Shown here in pieces: positions 44,183 through 45,704 of a stretch of 45,704 nucleotides of DNA (the first letter of the stretch is position 1; the number at the start of each line of letters is the position of its first letter). The notes under the pieces were generated by a model. The model did not search any database and was not told the DNA's origin. It was given only the letters and a program-made list of their open reading frames with translations. The DNA is taken from positions 93,829-139,532 of the forward strand of contig NZ_LSKU01000001.1 of the NCBI RefSeq assembly GCF_001561915.1, read 5' to 3'. The DNA comes from Tepidibacillus decaturensis (lineage in GTDB: Bacteria > Bacillota > Bacilli > Tepidibacillales > Tepidibacillaceae). The position numbers and the translations under genes were made by a program.

Positions 44183-45532
44183 ATGATCAGAAGTAGATTT
44201 GTGATAATGCTAGGAATTTTGGTCTTACTTACTAGTTTTATAGTTTCACGAATAGCTTTTGCAAATGAAAATGTACATGATATCGCTTTACAAAACCAAT
44301 TAGAAGCGGTTGCAAAGAAAACATATCGTTATTTTGAGGATTTTACCGACCCATCAACAGGTTTAACATACGATGCCGTTCGTTTTCAGGATGGAGAAGT
44401 GAAAGAGGCAAAATATACTTCTCCAACTAATATTGGAATGTACTTATTAAGTACGATTTCAGCAGAACAGCTTGGGATCATATCACGGGAAGAAGCTGTT
44501 TCAAGAATTCAAAAGACTTTAAACACATTAGAAAAATTAGAAAAATGGAATGGGTTATTTTATAACTGGTATAATACAGATGGTACTTTAAAAACCGATT
44601 GGGGACAATTTATATCCCAGGTGGATAACGGGTGGCTATCTGCTGGTTTAATTGTTACGGGCCAAGCATACGAAGAATTATTTAAACAAACAAGCAAGCT
44701 TGTTGATGCAATGAATTATGAGCCATTATATGATCCAAAGGTAGGCCAGTTCCGAGGCGGTTACTTTGTTGATCGAGGGGAACTCACTGGACACCATTAC
44801 GGTATGTTTTATACTGAGCCTCGTTTGGCAAGTTATATTGCCATAGGGAAAGGTGATGTTCCAGCAGAACATTGGTGGAAAATGTATCGAACTCTTCCTC
44901 CAGAGTGGGATTGGCAAGCTCAAATTCCAACGGGCGCCTTTGTTGAATATGATGGGGTTTCTGTATTTGAGGGTCATTATGAATATAATGGTGTAATTTA
45001 TGTACCGAGCTGGGGCGGCAGTATGTTTGAAGGTCTTATGCCCAGCCTGGTTTTAAAAGAAAAAGAGCTTGGAACTAATGCACTTGGTTTAAACAACAAA
45101 CGTCATGTTGAACTCCAAATTGCTTTCGCTAAGGAAAAAGGTTATCCTGCATGGGGTTTTTCACCGGCAGCCACTCCAGATGGATACAGTGAATTCGCAG
45201 CTACACCACTAGGAACATCTGGTTACAAGGATAATGGGACTGTTACAGCTTATGCAACTTTCTTGGCACTTGAGTATGCTCCTGAGGAAGCTTATAAAAA
45301 TATAAAAGCATTAAAGGATTTAAATTCATACGACAAATACGGCTTCTATGACTCCGTCAATGTTTTGACTGGTGAGGTCACCCAAGCCTATTTATCTCTC
45401 GATCAAGGAATGATCATGGCTTCAATTGCAAACTATTTGTATGATGGCGTCCTTCGAAATTATTTTCATAGTGATGAAATTGGCCGAAATCCTGAAGATT
45501 TATTACGAAAAGAAGTATTTTCAATTCAATAA
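44183..45532 (+). CDS. Secreted GH144-like endo-beta-1,2-glucanase (glycoamylase-like domain)
   Basis: 449 residues with a signal peptide (RSRFVIMLGILVLLTSFIVS then RIAFAN). The mature protein is an (alpha/alpha)6-type domain: KKTYRYFEDFTDPSTGLTYD, SPTNIGMYLLSTISA, GWLSAGLIVTGQ, GMFYTEPRLASYIAIGKGDV, WGGSMFEGLMPSL, WGFSPAATPDGYSEFAATPL. These blocks are typical of the glycoamylase-like (PF10091) proteins to which GH144 endo-beta-1,2-glucanases belong. Last gene of the transporter operon. Export fits its expected job: cutting beta-1,2-glucan outside so that the short sophoro-oligosaccharides can be imported. The exact GH family is my best reading, not proven. Confidence 0.75.
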   Translation: MIRSRFVIMLGILVLLTSFIVSRIAFANENVHDIALQNQLEAVAKKTYRYFEDFTDPSTGLTYDAVRFQDGEVKEAKYTSPTNIGMYLLSTISAEQLGIISREEAVSRIQKTLNTLEKLEKWNGLFYNWYNTDGTLKTDWGQFISQVDNGWLSAGLIVTGQAYEELFKQTSKLVDAMNYEPLYDPKVGQFRGGYFVDRGELTGHHYGMFYTEPRLASYIAIGKGDVPAEHWWKMYRTLPPEWDWQAQIPTGAFVEYDGVSVFEGHYEYNGVIYVPSWGGSMFEGLMPSLVLKEKELGTNALGLNNKRHVELQIAFAKEKGYPAWGFSPAATPDGYSEFAATPLGTSGYKDNGTVTAYATFLALEYAPEEAYKNIKALKDLNSYDKYGFYDSVNVLTGEVTQAYLSLDQGMIMASIANYLYDGVLRNYFHSDEIGRNPEDLLRKEVFSIQ

Positions 45533-45539
45533 AACGAGT

Positions 45540-45573
45540 AGCGTCGGTAAACATTGATAACCGGCGCTTGTCT
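45540..45573 (+). terminator. Terminator of the glucan transport operon
   Basis: AGCGTCGGT (45540-45548) pairs with ACCGGCGCT (45560-45568), one G-U pair, followed by TGTCTATTTTATTT. The remaining 130 bases of the window show no gene I can support. Confidence 0.6.
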
Positions 45574-45704
45574 ATTTTATTTAAGTGGAGATCGTTGCTA
45601 TTAGGGATATTTACTTTAAACTTTTATTCAAATTTTTCCATGATTATCGTAGAAGTTTGTATTTTTGGTTTCTTTCTTTATTTAAGAGAGAAATAAGAAG
45701 CATT

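Overview
This window comes from a low-G+C Bacillota chromosome, most likely a Bacillaceae-like relative. The evidence is strong AGGAGG-type ribosome binding sites with TTG/GTG starts, ComFB, LicT/RAT antitermination, CcpA-type cre boxes, a LacI-controlled glucan locus like that of Listeria, and a Hol_Tox-type peptide. I cannot name a species. Two stretches (about 1240-4240 and 25860-27940) look more G+C-rich by eye than the rest and carry clostridial-looking signalling and secreted proteins, so the region is probably a mosaic.

Layout. (1) 1-4650: c-di-GMP island with comFB, a c-di-GMP-I riboswitch, an intact PAS-PAS-GGDEF-HD-GYP gene, then decayed genes (chemoreceptor tail, REC-PAS-GGDEF, Hsp20). 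(2) 4765-11644: complete type I restriction-modification operon (HTH protein, hsdM, hsdS, a small basic protein, hsdR). (3) 11844-15182: an array of single-gene cassettes separated by attC-like hairpin sites. Each cassette begins with GTT plus 7 or more bases that reappear as the exact reverse complement at its own end, which is the diagnostic geometry of integron gene cassettes, yet no integrase is visible. Cargo: a cupin (frameshifted), a glycine-rich hydrophobic protein, a HEPN-like protein and a TIGR02391/HEPN protein. (4) 15350-17190: Phd-type antitoxin, Fic protein, DUF6429-like protein, broken retropepsin-like gene. (5) 17160-22020: aryl-beta-glucoside PTS regulon (bglA, licT, bglP), each gene preceded by its own RAT/terminator and promoter. 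(6) 22023-33830: many gene remnants (Gfo/Idh/MocA, pirin, RlmD-like, histidine kinase, TipAS, TraB, GH32) among intact genes (maltose acetyltransferase, second Fic, glycerol dehydrogenase, P1 peptidase, amino-acid permease) and two decayed copies of a type I toxin locus. (7) 33873-45570: a beta-1,2-glucan utilisation locus: LacI regulator, GH94 1,2-beta-oligoglucan phosphorylase and GH3 beta-glucosidase on the minus strand; binding protein, two permeases and a secreted GH144-like endo-glucanase on the plus strand, with repeated LacI-type operators in the divergent intergenic region.

The most notable find is the integrase-less attC-like cassette array directly downstream of hsdR, with two HEPN proteins as cargo. 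A second theme is gene decay: more than a dozen pseudogenes, plus three genes (cupin, lacI, malF-like permease) broken by a one-base change in an A or T run of 7-8, which may be real mutations or assembly errors.
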